In this document: in pieces, positions 61,741 to 64,000 of the stretch | How the letters are laid out: the number at the start of each line of letters is the position of its first letter | Position numbering within the stretch: position 1 is the first letter of the stretch | Assembly (NCBI RefSeq): GCF_900105395.1 | Contig: NZ_LT629775.1 | Location: 4,982,001-5,046,000 of the forward strand | Length of the DNA stretch: 64,000 nt | Direction: 5' to 3' | DNA from: Streptomyces sp. TLI_053 | GTDB lineage: Bacteria; Actinomycetota; Actinomycetes; Streptomycetales; Streptomycetaceae | Notes under the pieces: model-generated | Told to the model about the DNA's origin: nothing | Database searches by the model: none | Seen by the model: the letters and a program-made list of their open reading frames with translations, nothing else | Position numbers and translations under genes: made by a program

Positions 61741-62658
61741 ATGGCCACCATCACCATCGACAAGGTCTCCCGCTGGTTCGGGAACGTGGTCGCCGTCAAC
61801 GACGTCAGCATGGCGATCGGGCCCGGCATCACGGGCCTGCTCGGTCCGAACGGCGCCGGGAAGTCGACCCTCATCCACATGATGAGCGGTTTCCTGGCAC
61901 CGTCCACCGGCACGGTCACCCTGGACGGCGCGCCGATCTGGCGCAACCAGGAGGTGTACCGGCAGATCGGCCTGGTCCCCGAGCGGGAGTCGATGTACGA
62001 CTACCTGACCGGCTGGGAGTTCGTGCTCGCCAACGCCGAGCTGCACGGCCTGCCCCACCCGGGCGCCGCCGCCCGTAAGGCGCTCGCGCTGGTGGAGATG
62101 GAGTACGCCCAGGAGCGCCGTACCGGCACCTACTCCAAGGGCATGAAGCAGCGGGTCAAGATGGCCTCGGCGCTGGTCCACGACCCGGCGGTGCTGCTGC
62201 TCGACGAGCCGTTCAACGGCATGGACCCGCGCCAGCGGCTCCAGCTGATGGACCTGCTGCGGCGGTTCGGCGAGGACGGCCGGACGGTGCTGTTCTCCTC
62301 GCACATCCTGGAGGAGGTCGAACAGCTGGCCCGGCACATCGAGGTGGTGGTGGCCGGCCGGCACGCGGCCTCCGGGGACTTCCGCAGGATCCGCCGGCTG
62401 ATGACCGACCGCCCGCACCGCTACCTGGTCCGCTCCAGCGACGACCGGAAGCTCGCGTCGGCGCTGATCGCGGACCCGTCCACGGCCGGCATCGAGCTGG
62501 ACTGGCAGGAGAAGGCACTGCGGATCCAGGCGGTGAACTTCCAGGGCTTCACCACCCTGCTGCCGCAGGTCGCCCAGCGGGCCGGGATCCGGCTGTACAC
62601 CGTGGCCCCGGCGGACGAGTCGCTGGAGAGCGTGTTCTCCTACCTCGTCTCCGCGTAG
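61741..62658 (+). CDS. ABC-2-type transporter ATP-binding protein (second)
   Basis: 305 residues. Walker A GPNGAGKST, LVPERESMYDYLTGWEF, signature YSKGMKQRVKMASALVHD, Walker B VLLLDEPFNGMDPRQ and SSHILEEVE. A paralogue of the ATPase at 59800. Only 11 bp follow the first permease. ESVFSYLVSA ends the chain, as in NosF-like proteins. Confidence 0.9.
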   Translation: MATITIDKVSRWFGNVVAVNDVSMAIGPGITGLLGPNGAGKSTLIHMMSGFLAPSTGTVTLDGAPIWRNQEVYRQIGLVPERESMYDYLTGWEFVLANAELHGLPHPGAAARKALALVEMEYAQERRTGTYSKGMKQRVKMASALVHDPAVLLLDEPFNGMDPRQRLQLMDLLRRFGEDGRTVLFSSHILEEVEQLARHIEVVVAGRHAASGDFRRIRRLMTDRPHRYLVRSSDDRKLASALIADPSTAGIELDWQEKALRIQAVNFQGFTTLLPQVAQRAGIRLYTVAPADESLESVFSYLVSA

Positions 62659-62742
62659 TCCCGGCACCGGCCCCGCGAGGGCCATCGACCGCCGACCGGC
62701 ACCCCTCACCAGGACCAGGAACCCCAGGAAGGCCGACCCACC

Positions 62743-63459
62743 ATGAACCCGACCGTCGCCAGGCTGACGCTGCGAGGCCTGCTCGGCCGCCGCCGCGGCC
62801 TGCTGCTGCTGGTGGTCCCCGTCCTGCTGCTGCTCGTCTCGGCGTTCGCCGCCGCGTCCAGCGGCAACCACCACGACCTGGTCGTCGACATCCTCGGCAA
62901 GCTCGGTCTGGGGACCCTGCTGCCGATCCTCGGACTGGTCGTCGGCACCGGTGCCATCGCCACCGAGATCGACGACGGCTCGATCGTCTACCTGCTCGCC
63001 AAGCCGCTGCCGCGGTGGAAGATCGTCACCACCAAGCTGACCGTGGCGATCGGCATCACCTGGGCCTTCTCGGCGGTGCCGATGCTGCTGTCCGGGCTGC
63101 TGATGTACGGCACCAAGGAGGGCCTGGCGCTCGCCTACACGGTCGCCGCGATGGTCGCCGGCGCCGCCTACAGCGCGCTGTTCCTGCTGCTCGGCGTGGT
63201 GACCCGGCACGCGGTGGTGGCCGGGCTGGCGTACGCGCTGGTGTGGGAGGCGGTGATCGGCAACTTCGTCGAGGGCGCCCGCAAGCTGAGCATCCAGCAG
63301 TGGGGGATGGCGGTGGCCGAGTCGGTGGCGGCCGAGGGCTCGATCACCTCGGTGGTCTCGCTCGGCGCGGCCGTGGTGCTGCTGGTGGTGGTCGCGGTGG
63401 CGGCGACCGTGCTCGCCTCGGTGAAGCTGGCCGGGCTCACCCTGGCCTCGGAGGAGTAG
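62743..63459 (+). CDS. ABC-2-type transporter permease (second)
   Basis: 238 residues, six helices. EIDDGSIVYLLAKPLPRWKIVTTKLTVA is the conserved cytoplasmic loop; FVEGARKLSIQQWG follows the fifth helix. It pairs with the ATPase at 61741. The two ATPase/permease pairs form one operon and may build one heteromeric exporter or two related ones. Confidence 0.87.
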   Translation: MNPTVARLTLRGLLGRRRGLLLLVVPVLLLLVSAFAAASSGNHHDLVVDILGKLGLGTLLPILGLVVGTGAIATEIDDGSIVYLLAKPLPRWKIVTTKLTVAIGITWAFSAVPMLLSGLLMYGTKEGLALAYTVAAMVAGAAYSALFLLLGVVTRHAVVAGLAYALVWEAVIGNFVEGARKLSIQQWGMAVAESVAAEGSITSVVSLGAAVVLLVVVAVAATVLASVKLAGLTLASEE

Positions 63460-63502
63460 GACGCGTCCCGGACCGCGAGGACGGCACGGCCCGCACGACC
63501 GA

Positions 63503-63539
63503 CACGGCCCGCACGGCTCACCGAGCCGTGCGGGCCGTG
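63503..63539. terminator. Bidirectional terminator hairpin
   Basis: 17-bp perfect arms 63503-63519 and 63523-63539 with a 3-nt loop, in the gap between the convergent permease and MFS genes, 5 bases from the MFS stop. Confidence 0.8.
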
Positions 63540-63543
63540 CCCG

Positions 63544-64000
63544 TCAGAGCGTGCGGTCGCGCCCGGCGCCCCAGCCCGCGACGGCGACCACGCTGACCAG
63601 GACCAGCATCAGCGCCAGCGGCGTGGTCCAGCCGCCGGTCGCCTGGCGCAGCGCCCCGGCCCCGACCGGTCCGGCCGCCGCGACCAGATAGCCGACCGCC
63701 TGCGACATCCCGCCCAGCTGGGCGGCGCCAGCGGCGCTGTCGGTCCGCAGCACGATGAAGGCGAGGCCGAGGCCGAGCGAACCGCCCTGGGCGACACCGA
63801 GGATGACGGCCGCCACCCAGGCACCGGGCACCGGGGCGATCAGCAGGACGGCGATGCCGACCGCGTTGAGCAGGGCCATCGAGACGGCGAGCGCCCGCTG
63901 GTTGGTCATCCGCCCGGCGAGCAGCGGCACCAGGAAGGCGCCGGCCACCTGGACCAGGTTGGAGAAGGCGAAGACCAGGCCGGCCTCGCCGCGGTCCATC
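63544..64000 (-). CDS. MFS transporter, C-terminal part (cut by the right edge)
   Basis: At least 151 residues with five or six hydrophobic helices (AFSNLVQVAGAFLVPLLAGRM, ALAVSMALLNAVGIAVLLIAP, GVAQGGSLGLGLAFIVLRT, VGYLVAAAGPVGAGALRQATGGW, PLALMLVLVSVVAVAGW). The pattern fits the second half of a CynX/NimT-type (cyanate/nitroimidazole) MFS permease. The start lies outside the window; the internal ATG at 63997-63999 is not the real start. Substrate unknown. Confidence 0.8.
   Translation of the reverse strand, partial: MDRGEAGLVFAFSNLVQVAGAFLVPLLAGRMTNQRALAVSMALLNAVGIAVLLIAPVPGAWVAAVILGVAQGGSLGLGLAFIVLRTDSAAGAAQLGGMSQAVGYLVAAAGPVGAGALRQATGGWTTPLALMLVLVSVVAVAGWGAGRDRTL

Overview
The window is very GC-rich DNA with dense genes, GTG/TTG starts, many 1-11 bp stop/start overlaps, and actinobacterial families (DUF5326-type peptide, fused CydDC, Rex-type operator, DevS/DosT-type kinase). 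This fits a Streptomycetaceae chromosome such as Streptomyces or Kitasatospora; genus is inference. I see no rRNA, tRNA, CRISPR array, prophage or insertion sequence.

Layout. 1-4.7 kb: a flavohaemoglobin with a long N-terminal extension, Nudix hydrolase, holin-family membrane protein, cupin, TenA and a DUF5326-type peptide. 4.7-10.4 kb (minus strand): an OleA-like thiolase, GT2 glycosyltransferase, OleC-like ligase, P450 and OleD-like reductase. They form two overlapping-gene units separated by four copies of the palindrome ACTTTGCAAAGT, and look like an undescribed beta-lactone/olefin-type lipid pathway. 10.4-12.4 kb: flotillin preceded by a 68-residue partner. 12.6-14.6 kb: a TPP riboswitch and thiC. 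14.7-21.2 kb: VOC protein, LysR, membrane protein, metallophosphatase, LacI regulator and a HisC-type aminotransferase. 21.5-28.5 kb: a MacAB-type exporter, a DUF5666-like protein and a two-component system. 28.6-32.5 kb: Uma2 protein, HTH regulator, aldo/keto reductase, an MpaB-type gene running out of frame into an EF-hand domain, and a nucleotidyltransferase relic.

32.7-41 kb: cydA-cydB-cydDC behind a 26-bp palindrome matching overlapping Rex operators, then a GAF kinase keeping the haem-ligand His of DevS/DosT; together these point to oxygen/redox control of respiration. 41.2-53.8 kb: a paralogous DUF1508-like pair, then an atypical phosphate-type ABC locus. It has three PstS-like secreted proteins without lipoboxes, two of them with Gly-rich stalks and C-terminal membrane anchors. 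It also has PstC, PstA, PstB and a sortase-fold protein that has lost all three catalytic positions.

53.8-64 kb: HAD phosphatase, an antitoxin-like relic, two related exported proteins with an ECF sigma factor and a divergent Ser/Thr kinase, an LLM oxidoreductase, a four-gene ABC-2 transporter operon and the C-terminal part of an MFS transporter cut by the right edge. Several genes appear leaderless (start codon 6-7 nt after a -10 box).
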